Shown piece by piece: positions 53,551-64,000 of a stretch of 64,000 nt of DNA. Within the stretch, counting starts at the first letter, position 1. Each line of letters begins with the position of its first letter. A program made the position numbers and the translations under genes. Source of the DNA: Micavibrio sp. GTDB lineage: Bacteria > Pseudomonadota > Alphaproteobacteria > Micavibrionales > Micavibrionaceae. The notes beneath the pieces were generated by a model that was not told the origin of the DNA, did not search any database, and was given only the letters and a program-made list of their open reading frames with translations. The DNA lies in contig JAPJQV010000001.1 of assembly GCA_030824965.1 (NCBI GenBank), forward strand, positions 62,001 through 126,000, read 5' to 3'.

Positions 53551-55269
53551 TCAAAAACGCTTGCTAAGCGTAAATAGCAGGCGCGCTTTATCTTCATCTT
53601 CCGTTTGTGGCGCGCGGGTCAGGGGAAATGCAAGCAGGGCACCCGCATTAATTTCCATTGGCAAATCCATACGAACCCCAAAGCCAGCGGAAGCCAAGGA
53701 GTCGATTTTTTGCTCACTGGTTGTCGCGTCTTGATTCCAGACGCGGCCTACATCATAGAAACCGAATAACTGATAGCTTTCAAGATAAGGCAACGCATAG
53801 GGTTCGGTCCATTGCAATTCAACTTTTCCGGCAACGCCATCATCGCCCAGAATTTCAGACGGATCGTAGCCGCGTCCGTAACTTATGCCCCCGATGCCAA
53901 ATTCTTCAGCCGAATACAAAGGCGAATTTGAAACCTGACCGGTGATGCCAAGCAGAACATTAACCGAACCATAGACACGTTGCAGACGCTGTAATTCGGC
54001 GTTCAATTTATAAAAATCGGGTTCTGCTTCGAGGCGCGTCAGATTTGAGGCGTTTTCCTGGCTTGATCCGAAGACATCGACGCCATGCGAGACTTCAACA
54101 TCCGCGATATTATATCCAAGGCCCATCAATGTATCGACGGCTTCCAGGCGGCCGCCTACGCGAATGGCGCGGATGCGGTCTTTCCGTGTTTCTTCCAGAT
54201 CGTTGTCTGATTCAACGTTTCGATAATCAAAAGTCGCGCGACCTGTTAAATTCAATGCGCGTGAACGAATGAAAGGATGCCGCACCGTTAAACCAAGCAG
54301 ATCGGATCTGCCGTCAACATCGAATTGCTTCAGATCGAAACCCGGAGATGTCAGCGTTTTACTGCCGAAAAGCTCAAAGCTTGTCCCGTAATCAAAGATG
54401 GGTTGCAGATAATTTAATCCTATATAGGCCAACTCCGGATCAAGACCATCCATTGGCGTGGCAACGGCCTGCGCCGTAATTTTTTCGTTAAGGCCTAGGA
54501 GCGAATTGCCGCTGGCTGCAGCTGTAACTTGAGTTGGTCCAAGATAGCGGCTTCCATAATTATCGACGCCAAGCAATGCGTCAAAATTATCGCGTTCCGT
54601 AATGACGGTCATATCGGCGGCGCCGGTTTGTGTTGCTGACGGGCTTAAAACACCGCGGGCAGTTACACCCGGGAGATCGTTGATCAAAAGCATCCAGCGC
54701 TCCAGATCTTTAACATTGGTCGCGCCCTTATTAACCTTGATCTTGGAGGCATAGCTTTGGATTAAACCGCCATCATCCTGTCCCTGAACACTGACCTGAT
54801 TAACATATCCCTCGACAACCTGAAGTGTGGCTGTGCCCCCTTCGATCGTTTGCGGCGGAACCACAATTTGTGTCAGGATATATCCGTCATTGCGGTATTT
54901 ACGCGTTAAATCGCCCGCAATACCGTAAAGATCCGCTAAACTGATTGTTTGCCCAAGCTTACCCGCATAAACCGGTTTAAGATCTTCTTCACTATATGTT
55001 GTAACGCCTTTAAGCTGCAGATTTTGCAAAGTGAACGTAATTTTTTCTGCACCTGCAGGGGCGTCCTGAATCTTGATTTCCTTAACTTCGATCCTTGGTG
55101 ACATATCGCCTGAGTCATTCGGAGTCACAATCTGTTGTTGTTCGACACGTCCCGCGGACGCGCTGCCAACGGCGGCATCAGGAACTTGCGCATAAGACTG
55201 TCCGGCACAAGTTACTGCCGCGGCGCAGATGGTCAGTGCCGTACTGCGCAAAAGAAATCTTGATCTCAT
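53551..55269 (-). CDS. TpsB-type two-partner secretion transporter (ShlB/FhaC/HecB family)
   Basis: 572 residues. Signal peptide about 1-28 (ends QSYA), POTRA-type domains (about 60-200, TFTLQNLQLKGVTTYSEEDL) and a 16-strand beta-barrel (LLGVDNYGSRYLGPTQVTA, then IGGISYGRGYDPSEILGDDG). It exports a large TpsA protein through the outer membrane. No TpsA-like gene is in the window. A signal of the family is the C-terminal Phe of the final strand (FTLSKRF). The gene is monocistronic and divergent from the Mla operon. Confidence 0.92.
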   Translation of the reverse strand: MRSRFLLRSTALTICAAAVTCAGQSYAQVPDAAVGSASAGRVEQQQIVTPNDSGDMSPRIEVKEIKIQDAPAGAEKITFTLQNLQLKGVTTYSEEDLKPVYAGKLGQTISLADLYGIAGDLTRKYRNDGYILTQIVVPPQTIEGGTATLQVVEGYVNQVSVQGQDDGGLIQSYASKIKVNKGATNVKDLERWMLLINDLPGVTARGVLSPSATQTGAADMTVITERDNFDALLGVDNYGSRYLGPTQVTAAASGNSLLGLNEKITAQAVATPMDGLDPELAYIGLNYLQPIFDYGTSFELFGSKTLTSPGFDLKQFDVDGRSDLLGLTVRHPFIRSRALNLTGRATFDYRNVESDNDLEETRKDRIRAIRVGGRLEAVDTLMGLGYNIADVEVSHGVDVFGSSQENASNLTRLEAEPDFYKLNAELQRLQRVYGSVNVLLGITGQVSNSPLYSAEEFGIGGISYGRGYDPSEILGDDGVAGKVELQWTEPYALPYLESYQLFGFYDVGRVWNQDATTSEQKIDSLASAGFGVRMDLPMEINAGALLAFPLTRAPQTEDEDKARLLFTLSKRF

Positions 55270-55486
55270 AGAGAGTCCCCTGATATGAAAATTAGTAGAT
55301 ATGGTTTAAAAGTTCATATTACATTTAGTTTAAAAATAGACTCTTGGAAAGACGCAATGCGTCCTACTGGCGAGATTTAGTCATAAATATATTAGAATAA
55401 CTAAATATTATCAGTGGTTTATCCGTCAAGGCGCACTATATTAGGGTGGATTTCTAAACAGCCGATGCTTAATATTTAATCACTAG

Positions 55487-56584
55487 ATGCCTTTGGAACA
55501 GACATATTTCACAATAGATAATAAGGTACTTTATCTGAGCGGCATCTGGACGCTGGATCATGCTGAAAAAATCGTCGCCCAAGCGGATAAGGAACTTGAA
55601 GCAGCCCAATTTTCACGTATTGAATCAGTTGGTATAGAAAAGCTCGATAGCTGGGGAGCTTACTATCTTAAAAAGATAATGAATCGTTCAGGTATAGTTT
55701 CGAATATTACGACTGAGCAGAGAAAGCTTTTCGATTTCATCCCTGAAATTATAAATCCGTCTTCCAAAGAACTGAAAAAATCCGGCCTGCATCAGGCATT
55801 TGAAAAAATCGGCCATAAAGCTTTAAGCGCATTGGAAGAAATTTTTGGTGTTTTAAGTTTTATCGGACAAACCAGTGTATGTTTGCTGAAAAATTTCGGT
55901 CGCCCGCGCGCCTTCCGCCTCCATTCGATCATCCGGCATATTGATGAGACGGGGCTTAAGGCGGTACCGATTATCGCGCTTCTGGCAATTCTGACGAGCA
56001 TGGTGATTTCATATCAAGCAGCGACGCAACTTCAGAAATTCGGTGCGAATATTTTTACTATCGATCTGACCGTTATCTCACTGCTGCGCGAAATGGGGGT
56101 TTTGATCACGGCAATTATGGTGGCGGGGCGTTCGGGAAGCGCATTTGCAGCAGAAATTGGGGTGATGAAATTGCGCGAGGAAGTGGACGCCTTGCGGACT
56201 ATTGGCATGGACCCGTTTGAAGTTCTGGTTCTTCCGCGCGTGCTTGCATTGATGATTACTTTACCGATTCTGACTTTTGTTGCAGACATGGTCGGGCTGA
56301 CCGGTGGCGGAATCATATCAATGGCATTATTAGATATTCCGCTTGATCAGTATATTGACCGTGTCCAGTCTGTCGCTAAACCCACAATGTTTTTTGTCGG
56401 CATGGTTAAAGCTCCGGTTTTCGCCTTTATCATTGCTATTATAGGGACATATCAGGGTATGAATATTTCCGGTTCTGCGGAAAGCGTCGGGAAGCTAACC
56501 ACCGTGTCCGTAGTGCAATCCATTTTTCTGGTTATTATGGCCGATGCGTTCTTCTCCATCCTTTTTGCCCAGATGGATATATGA
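55487..56584 (+). CDS. MlaE-like permease with N-terminal STAS domain
   Basis: 365 residues. Residues 1-100 are a STAS-like domain (MlaB-like; IDNKVLYLSGIWTLDHAE), fused to an MlaE permease (about 140-365) with VAGRSGSAFAAEIGVMKLRE, then EEVDALRTIGMDP. It is the membrane part of a lipid transport complex and first gene of a four-gene operon with MlaF, MlaD and an auxiliary lipoprotein. Confidence 0.92.
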   Translation: MPLEQTYFTIDNKVLYLSGIWTLDHAEKIVAQADKELEAAQFSRIESVGIEKLDSWGAYYLKKIMNRSGIVSNITTEQRKLFDFIPEIINPSSKELKKSGLHQAFEKIGHKALSALEEIFGVLSFIGQTSVCLLKNFGRPRAFRLHSIIRHIDETGLKAVPIIALLAILTSMVISYQAATQLQKFGANIFTIDLTVISLLREMGVLITAIMVAGRSGSAFAAEIGVMKLREEVDALRTIGMDPFEVLVLPRVLALMITLPILTFVADMVGLTGGGIISMALLDIPLDQYIDRVQSVAKPTMFFVGMVKAPVFAFIIAIIGTYQGMNISGSAESVGKLTTVSVVQSIFLVIMADAFFSILFAQMDI

Positions 56585-56585
56585 C

Positions 56586-57347
56586 ATGAGCGCAGTCATA
56601 GAAGTCAGAGGTCTGGTGACGCAATTTGGCAAGCAGGTGGTTCATGATCATCTGGATATTGAACTAAACCGGGGAGAAATACTCGGTCTTGTCGGAGGTT
56701 CCGGTTCAGGAAAGTCAGTCCTTCTTCGCAGTATGATTGGTTTAATCCGCCCGAAAGAAGGCATGATTAAGATAGATGGTGTTGAAATCGATGGAAGCCA
56801 GAAAGATGAATTGACAAAAAGCTGGGGTGTTTTGTTTCAGAATGGCGCTTTGTTTTCAGGAATGAGTGTTTTGGATAATATCGCATTGCCGATCCGCGAG
56901 CATTACGATTTACCTGAAGACATGATCATGGAACTTGCCGCTTCGAAATTGCAAATGGTAGGACTGAAACCGGAAGACGGCAATAAGATGCCCTCGCAGA
57001 TTTCGGGCGGTATGTCGCGGCGGGCTGGCTTGGCAAGGGCCCTGGCGCTTGATCCTTCAGTGTTATTTCTGGATGAACCGACGGCAGGGCTGGATCCGAT
57101 TGCTGCCGCATCATTTGATGAATTGATTTTATCTTTGCGAGATATATTAGGACTGGCGGTATTAATCATCACCCATGATCTTGATACTTTAGTGTCGATC
57201 TGCGACCGTATAGCCATGCTGGTTGACAAAAAAATCACGACGGGGACGTATGAGGAACTTAAAGCCCTCGGCCACCCTTGGATACATGAATATTTTAACG
57301 GCCCGCGTATGCGTGCCGCAGCAAAAAGTGAAAAGGCCCAGGTTTAA
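56586..57347 (+). CDS. MlaF-like ABC transporter ATPase
   Basis: 253 residues from the ATG at 56586, one base after the permease stop codon. Walker A GGSGSGKSV, signature ISGGMSRRAGLARA, Walker B VLFLDEPTAGLDP, switch His in IITHD. The family powers lipid movement between membranes. The last base overlaps the MlaD-like ATG. Confidence 0.94.
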   Translation: MSAVIEVRGLVTQFGKQVVHDHLDIELNRGEILGLVGGSGSGKSVLLRSMIGLIRPKEGMIKIDGVEIDGSQKDELTKSWGVLFQNGALFSGMSVLDNIALPIREHYDLPEDMIMELAASKLQMVGLKPEDGNKMPSQISGGMSRRAGLARALALDPSVLFLDEPTAGLDPIAAASFDELILSLRDILGLAVLIITHDLDTLVSICDRIAMLVDKKITTGTYEELKALGHPWIHEYFNGPRMRAAAKSEKAQV

Positions 57348-58243
57348 TGGAAAAAAATTCGCATTATTTTATTGTCGGGCTTTTCGTCAGCGTTGCTTTT
57401 TTTGCGCTGATTATTTTCGTTATATGGTTGACTGGAACGCATGACGGGAAAAACTACAACCGTTACACTGTGTATTTTCGTGACGCCGTCAGTGGCTTGC
57501 AGGAAGGAGCCGCCGTGCAATATCGCGGTATTGCAGTTGGGCGTGTGCGCAATGTACGCCTGTCTTCCCAGCAATCGGAATTGATTAAGGTCGATATCGA
57601 AGTTGCGGAGGAAACCCCGATTACCGCGAATACAGATGCGTCATTGGCGACGCTTGGCGTGACGGGCCTCGCTTTCATCAATCTGACAACGCCCAACGGC
57701 GATAAGACGCCACCGCAAAAAATTGAGGGCGAGAAATATCCTGTCATCGAAGGCAAAGGCACGCAGCTGAGCAAGTTGTTTCAGGACGTGCCGCAGATCA
57801 GCAAGCAGATTTTGCAAATGACAGAAAAAATGAACGCTATTCTAAATGACCAGAATGTTCAAAACCTTAATAACACTTTTGCGAATGTAGAGAAATTAAG
57901 TCGCGATCTTAACAGTCTGGTAAACGAGCAGAATATCGCCAACGTTACAAAATCTCTTGAGAGCGTGGCCGCGGCTAGTGAGGATATTGATGATATTGTA
58001 GCTAAATTCAAGAATACGGCGGATAGGCTGGATGCCACCGTGAACAATATCAACGATGTTATCACGCGTAATAAAGGTAACATTGATCGTTTTGCCGGGG
58101 ATGGATTGGGCCAGATCACGGAAATGACACGTGAAACAAAAGACATGGCGCGCGCCATGCGGCGTTTGGCGGATAAACTAGAACAGAACCCGTCTCAAGT
58201 AATTTATAAGCCCAGTTACAACGGTGTGGAGATCGCGAAATGA
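57347..58243 (+). CDS. MlaD-like MCE domain protein
   Basis: 298 residues. One N-terminal membrane helix (about 8-28), an MCE domain (about 35-125, FRDAVSGLQEGAAVQYRGIA, VGRV), then a long coiled coil (about 150-270). It binds lipid in the periplasm and is anchored to the inner membrane. The start overlaps the ATPase by one base and the end overlaps the lipoprotein gene by 4 bases. Confidence 0.94.
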   Translation: MEKNSHYFIVGLFVSVAFFALIIFVIWLTGTHDGKNYNRYTVYFRDAVSGLQEGAAVQYRGIAVGRVRNVRLSSQQSELIKVDIEVAEETPITANTDASLATLGVTGLAFINLTTPNGDKTPPQKIEGEKYPVIEGKGTQLSKLFQDVPQISKQILQMTEKMNAILNDQNVQNLNNTFANVEKLSRDLNSLVNEQNIANVTKSLESVAAASEDIDDIVAKFKNTADRLDATVNNINDVITRNKGNIDRFAGDGLGQITEMTRETKDMARAMRRLADKLEQNPSQVIYKPSYNGVEIAK

Positions 58244-58863
58244 ACAAATTGATTCCAGTTTTATTAAGTGTTTTTTTGCTAGGCGGCTGCGCTTCAACAT
58301 TTTTGAAATCGGATGAACCTCCGATTGCGATTTATTCCCTGCGCCCTGCCAATAACGTTGAAACTTTAAGCGCGGGCGATAAAAGCGTTTCAAAAGTTAT
58401 AGAGGTTCAAAGGCCTTCTCTGCCGCCAGGCTTCGACACAGCCCGGATTGGAATGTATCTTGAGAATGGACGTCGTCTTGATTATTACGCAGGGGCGAAA
58501 TGGCCGACCGCGCTCGATGAAACGCTACAGGAATTTACATCGCAAAATGCTCGGAAAACTTTTCCGAATTTGATCGTTGTCAATCCCGGCACAGGTGTCG
58601 ATGCAAATTATCTATTGCAAGTTAAAGTAAACGATTTCCAGCCTGTTTATAAAGCAGGACCTGACGGTGTGCCGCTTTTAATCGCAAGTCTCAGCTTCAC
58701 TTTGTTGACATTGCCGGAAGAAAATATCGTAACCAGTTTTACAATTGAACAGCAGGCGGAGGCGCAGGCGAATAATCTCGGTGCTATTACGGCAGGTCTT
58801 GAGAATTTGCTTCAATCGGTCGAGCGTAAAGCATTTGAAACCATCGCTGGGCATATAAAATAA
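58240..58863 (+). CDS. ABC-type transport auxiliary lipoprotein (PqiC/YmbA-like)
   Basis: 207 residues. Lipobox LLGGC with Cys17. The mature domain (IYSLRPANN, then QRPSLPPGFDTARIGMYLEN) matches the ABC_trans_aux family (PF03886). Such lipoproteins link MCE complexes to the outer membrane. It is the last gene of the operon and meets the convergent hemH with no gap (stop 58863, hemH stop begins 58864). Confidence 0.9.
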   Translation: MNKLIPVLLSVFLLGGCASTFLKSDEPPIAIYSLRPANNVETLSAGDKSVSKVIEVQRPSLPPGFDTARIGMYLENGRRLDYYAGAKWPTALDETLQEFTSQNARKTFPNLIVVNPGTGVDANYLLQVKVNDFQPVYKAGPDGVPLLIASLSFTLLTLPEENIVTSFTIEQQAEAQANNLGAITAGLENLLQSVERKAFETIAGHIK

Positions 58864-59895
58864 TCAGGCCCAGCCCTTTAGTTCGTTTGAGATGATATCT
58901 TTGAATATTTCTATTCCGGCTTCGCTGTCATTCAGGCACGGAATATAGGTGAAATTCTCGCCGCCATTTTCCATGAAAGTTTCCCGCAAGCGAATATTGA
59001 GTTCTTCCAAAGTTTCGATACAGTCCGAGACAAATCCCGGGGAGACAACGGCGATATTCTTGACGCCGCTTTTGGCAAGGTTTGCAACTGTCTCATCGGT
59101 ATAAGGTTTAAGCCATTCAGCCGCGCCAAAACGGGACTGGAAGGTCGTATGGAATTGTTCTTGCGGCAGTTCCAGTTTTTCACGGATCATGCGGCCGGAC
59201 TTGGCGCAAAAACAATGATACGGATCGCCTTCCATCAAATAGCGTTTCGGGAGCCCATGGAAGGACGCGATAACTGCATCCGGTGTCCAGCTTAAATTAT
59301 TGATATGTCTTTCAATGGAAGTCGCAATCGCCTCAATATACAGCGGATGATCGTGATAGGTCGGCACCGTGCGGATGGCGGGCTGGCGCTTTAAGGTCTT
59401 CAAGTAATCAAATGTCTTGTCGAAAGCAGTGGCATTCGTTGCCGCGCTATATTGCGGGTAGAGTGCAAAGAGCAGGATCTTGTCGCAGCCTTGCTCCAAT
59501 AGTTTTTCTATTTTGCTGGCAATCGAGGGATTGCCATAGCGCATGCCCCAGTCGCAAACAACATCAGGTTTTTCCTGCGCGAGCCAAGTGGAAACCTTCT
59601 CGCTCTGCGCCCGCGTCATGGTCGTAAGTGGTGATTCATTCTTTTCGTTGTTCCAGATCATTTTATAGGCATGCCCGCTGGCGAAGGGGCGACGCGGCAG
59701 AACGAATAATTGCAGGATAATCTGCCATGGTATTTTAGGCAGATCGATCACGCGCGGGTCGGACAGAAATTCCTGGAGATAACGGCGAACCGACCAGTAA
59801 TCGGTCGCGTCCGGGGTACCGAGATTGATCAGCAAAACGCCGACTTTAGGCTTTTTGGACGCGGGGTGATCGGCAGGAATTTGAATATCTGGCAT
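58864..59895 (-). CDS. hemH: Ferrochelatase
   Basis: 343 residues. GVLLINLGTPDATDYWSVRR, the His in SFHGLPKRYL and the downstream VVSPGFVSDCIETLEEL are the family blocks, with Glu for metal loading in the last one. It inserts iron into protoporphyrin IX, the last heme step. It is the last gene of the heme operon, 14 bases after the oxidase. Confidence 0.96.
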   Translation of the reverse strand: MPDIQIPADHPASKKPKVGVLLINLGTPDATDYWSVRRYLQEFLSDPRVIDLPKIPWQIILQLFVLPRRPFASGHAYKMIWNNEKNESPLTTMTRAQSEKVSTWLAQEKPDVVCDWGMRYGNPSIASKIEKLLEQGCDKILLFALYPQYSAATNATAFDKTFDYLKTLKRQPAIRTVPTYHDHPLYIEAIATSIERHINNLSWTPDAVIASFHGLPKRYLMEGDPYHCFCAKSGRMIREKLELPQEQFHTTFQSRFGAAEWLKPYTDETVANLAKSGVKNIAVVSPGFVSDCIETLEELNIRLRETFMENGGENFTYIPCLNDSEAGIEIFKDIISNELKGWA

Positions 59896-59909
59896 AGAAA
59901 GTTTTTACC

Positions 59910-61139
59910 TTATTTATTTGTAAGCGCAAGAGATGTCTGGCACATGCCGCGAATGCTCACTTCCCCTGTATAATTACCGAACAAAATTCTTCCTGGCGCG
60001 GCGCACCAGCCTTGCCTTAATTCTTCCAGCGTTTCGCGTAGCTTAGCTGAATAAAGCGGGATGGCTCTCTCCCATCTTGAAATATGGACCGATGAAATCT
60101 CATTTTTAAAATTTAAAACGCGTTGAAGTTCTGCACGGATGGTGGTCTCGATTTCTCCATCGGATATGCTTAAAATATTCGGATTCATTGTGCCGCCCAT
60201 CATGGCAGTCATGGAAACATAACCTTCTCTGGCGCGATGATCGAAGGTCGAAGAGTTAAATAAAACCCCAAGTATTTTCCGATCTTCGCCGCGTGCAGAG
60301 AGAAAGCCGATACCTTTTAATTTTTGTATATCCGATTTTTTTACAAAAACCGTTGCCGATACCATCGGCGCGTACTGGATATTCTTCAAGTTCTCGGAGC
60401 CGATTAATTGTCCGGCAATGGATGAGGGGGTCGAAATAATTATGTTTGCAACATCGGGCAGTATTTGGAGATCACTATTGTAAATAATCCTGCTGTTGGG
60501 ATGGTTTTCGACAAAATAAGCCAGCTTCTGAATAAGCGACGCCATCCCCTGCGCGGGAGCGATAACAGTCGATTTTTCAGGTTTTGTTTTATTTTTAAAT
60601 ATTTTATCGACGAGCGTTTGACCTTTTGGAATTGTCATGCGCGGGAAAGCGAGTTGCTGGTCCAGCTCTTCCGGCTCGGCGGCATAGATGCCATGGGCAA
60701 GCGGCGCCATGGCGTTGTCGACAGCGCCGGGACCGACATGGGATTTTGTCCACTCAGCAAGCGTCAGGAAGCCGCCATCCGATTTTTTAAAACAGGCATA
60801 ACACCCGGCTGTAAACATTTCCCACAGGCTAAGAGGGTTGCCGCACAATTTTCCATCGCGCAGGATAAATTTCTTTTTTGTTTTGGCCGATACGTAATCC
60901 AGATTTAAATCTGCAAATAATTTTATGATTTCCGCCGAACTGCGAATGGAATGAGCTGCAGTTTCTACCAGACCGAATTCTGTCCTTTTGGTAGAAATCA
61001 AGCCGCCTGCACGATCCGATTTTTCGTAAAGGGTGACGGTATAACCGGTATTTAAAAGCCGGTAGGCGCTAAGTAATCCGGCATAACCCGCGCCGATAAC
61101 AGTCGCTTCCCTGACGTCGGTGTTCAAACGCCCGAGCAT
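59910..61139 (-). CDS. FAD-dependent protoporphyrinogen oxidase-like protein (HemY type)
   Basis: 409 residues. FAD-binding ATVIGAGYAGLLSAYRLLNT with the usual EKSDRAGG block; the amine-oxidase-like fold continues through HGIYAAEPEELDQQLAFPRM. It fits the oxidation of protoporphyrinogen IX between HemN and HemH. It is shorter than typical HemY (about 450-470), so I do not assign hemY with certainty. One base overlaps hemN. Confidence 0.85.
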   Translation of the reverse strand: MLGRLNTDVREATVIGAGYAGLLSAYRLLNTGYTVTLYEKSDRAGGLISTKRTEFGLVETAAHSIRSSAEIIKLFADLNLDYVSAKTKKKFILRDGKLCGNPLSLWEMFTAGCYACFKKSDGGFLTLAEWTKSHVGPGAVDNAMAPLAHGIYAAEPEELDQQLAFPRMTIPKGQTLVDKIFKNKTKPEKSTVIAPAQGMASLIQKLAYFVENHPNSRIIYNSDLQILPDVANIIISTPSSIAGQLIGSENLKNIQYAPMVSATVFVKKSDIQKLKGIGFLSARGEDRKILGVLFNSSTFDHRAREGYVSMTAMMGGTMNPNILSISDGEIETTIRAELQRVLNFKNEISSVHISRWERAIPLYSAKLRETLEELRQGWCAAPGRILFGNYTGEVSIRGMCQTSLALTNK

Positions 61140-62496
61140 TAAATTGTCCGGCTGTAAATGCGTGAATCTGGTTTTTGACGTTGCAGCCGTGCATCAAAGG
61201 CCATGCAAATGTTGCGTATAAAAGGTTTACCATCGTCTTTCAGGCGGACATATCCGTTTTTCATCTCGATCAGGTTGTCGTTCACGGCTTCCTGCAAACG
61301 GGATTTTAAACCATCCAGAAAAGGACTTGCCTCGTCGCACTCGGTTTCGAACTTCGTCATCATATCGAGTATGTGCTTCCTGATATAAAGATCTTCTTCG
61401 GTCAAAATGTGGCCTTTGGCAATCGGCAGTTTTCCAGTCGCGACCGTGTCCTGATAGATCTTGATATCTTTTTCGTTCTGGATAAAGGCGGTCCATGAAT
61501 CTGAAATCGAAGAACAACCAAGGCTGATAAGCGGGGAAACGTGGCCGGGGACATAGCCCATGAAATTACGGAAGAGTTTTTTGTTTTTGGCAGCGGTAAA
61601 AAGCTGGTCATGCGGCAGGGCGAAATGATCCATTCCAATCTCTACATAACCGGCATTTTCCAGCATGCGTCGGCCAAGTTCGTAAAGCGCTCTTTTTTCA
61701 TCGCCCGATGGCAGGTCGGCTTCGGTAAAGCCGCGCTGTCCGGTATTCTCGATCCATGGCACATGAGCGTAAGCATAGAAGGCGATGCGGTCCGGTTTTT
61801 GCGCGATGACGTGTTTAAACGTATCTTCGATGCCGGAGAGCTTTTGTTTCGGCAGGCCGTAGACCATATCAAAATTGATGCTGGTATAACCCATAGCACG
61901 AGAGGTTTCCATGAGCTTGGCTACCATCTGAGGCGATTGTTCGCGGTGGATGGCTTTTTGAACGGCGGGGTCGTAATCCTGAATGCCGAGGCTTAGGCGT
62001 TTAAAGCCGAGATCGCGGAAGGCTTGCAGATGTTCGTCGCTTGTGACGCGGGGATCGGCTTCGAAGGATAATTCCGCGTCTGGCAGAAGTTCAATATCAA
62101 ATAGGATAGGTTCCAGTAGAAGGCGTAATTCATCCGGGGACATAAAGGTTGGCGTGCCACCACCGATATGGATTTCGGATACTGGCATCGTCGGTTTTTT
62201 TAAACGGGTTTTATAAATTTCCCATTCCTGATGAATAGCTTTAATGTAAGGCATCGAACGCTCATGTTTGCGCGTGATGATGCGGTTGCAGGCGCAAAAA
62301 GTACAAAGCGCTTCGCAGAAAGGGATATGCAAGTAAAGCGCGGCGCCATGACCTTGAGCGATACTTTTGTTCAGTTCTTTACCAAGATGGTCGATCCATT
62401 GGTCTTCGGACGGGGTTGTATCCCAGCAAGGAACAGTGGGATAGCTCGTATAGCGAGGGCCTTGGACATCGTATTTTTTTAAAAGATCTTTGAGTA

Positions 62497-62503
<7 letters not shown>
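61139..62503 (-). CDS. hemN: Oxygen-independent coproporphyrinogen III oxidase
   Basis: 454 residues, full HemN length. The radical-SAM cluster cysteines are Cys63, Cys67 and Cys70 (CEALCTFC, the C-x3-C-x2-C form), followed by GGGTPTF and the SFEADPRV block. It converts coproporphyrinogen III to protoporphyrinogen IX without oxygen. The end overlaps the oxidase start; the start overlaps hemE by 7 bases. Its presence suggests function in low oxygen. Confidence 0.96.

Positions 62504-64000
<1,497 letters not shown>

Overview
The window reads as chromosomal DNA of a free-living alphaproteobacterium, possibly Rhodospirillales- or Micavibrio-like. This is inferred from gene order and families, not from a marker tree. 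The support is: the block rpsF-rpsR-rplI / dnaB / alr / Mla-type permease and ATPase; fabD-fabG-acpP-fabF-mltG; GGAAC-N16/17-(C/T)GTT promoters of the EcfG (alphaproteobacterial general stress) type; a SapC-family protein; and a palindrome of the CCGGA-cTTGA-TCCGG kind that is dispersed in many alphaproteobacteria. No rRNA, CRISPR array, insertion sequence or prophage was seen. There is one tRNA gene.

Layout. 1-6.5 kb: envelope genes (AlgH fragment, peroxiredoxin, PBP1A, VanX-like dipeptidase, an MlaF/MlaE pair, alanine racemase). 6.6-12.3 kb: dnaB, ribosomal proteins S6-S18-L9, a membrane-anchored metallophosphoesterase and three unrecognised proteins. 13.1-20.1 kb: fatty-acid synthesis genes interrupted by a GH37 trehalase, a HAD phosphatase and a small exported protein, ending with mltG. 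20.1-35.5 kb: mixed housekeeping (stress-type SDR, tRNA, mnmA, LOG protein, ferredoxin and cysteine desulfurase, bcp, a large AsmA-like protein, tyrS, anmK, tsaC, a lytic transglycosylase). 35.6-41.8 kb: acyl-CoA dehydrogenase, SapC-like protein, ugd-cysQ.

41.8-53.5 kb is a distinct stress and signalling island. It has an EcfG-like sigma factor, an OmpR-type regulator, two hybrid histidine kinases and many very small envelope proteins (glycine-zipper lipoprotein, a 25-residue membrane peptide, DUF1328, DUF883/holin pair, entericidin, EF-hand protein, ExoD, two Gly-rich stress proteins). Several of these carry the GGAAC-N16-TGTTT motif, so I read the island as the sigma factor's local regulon. 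This is the most interesting part of the window.

53.5-58.9 kb: a TpsB-type outer-membrane transporter with no partner in the window, then a complete second Mla-type lipid transport operon (STAS-MlaE, MlaF, MlaD, auxiliary lipoprotein). 58.9-64 kb: a tight heme operon hemB(partial)-hemE-hemN-protoporphyrinogen oxidase-hemH on the minus strand.

The housekeeping parts are packed very tightly: six convergent gene pairs share a 4-base stop-stop overlap. The stress island uses spaced genes with clear hairpin terminators.
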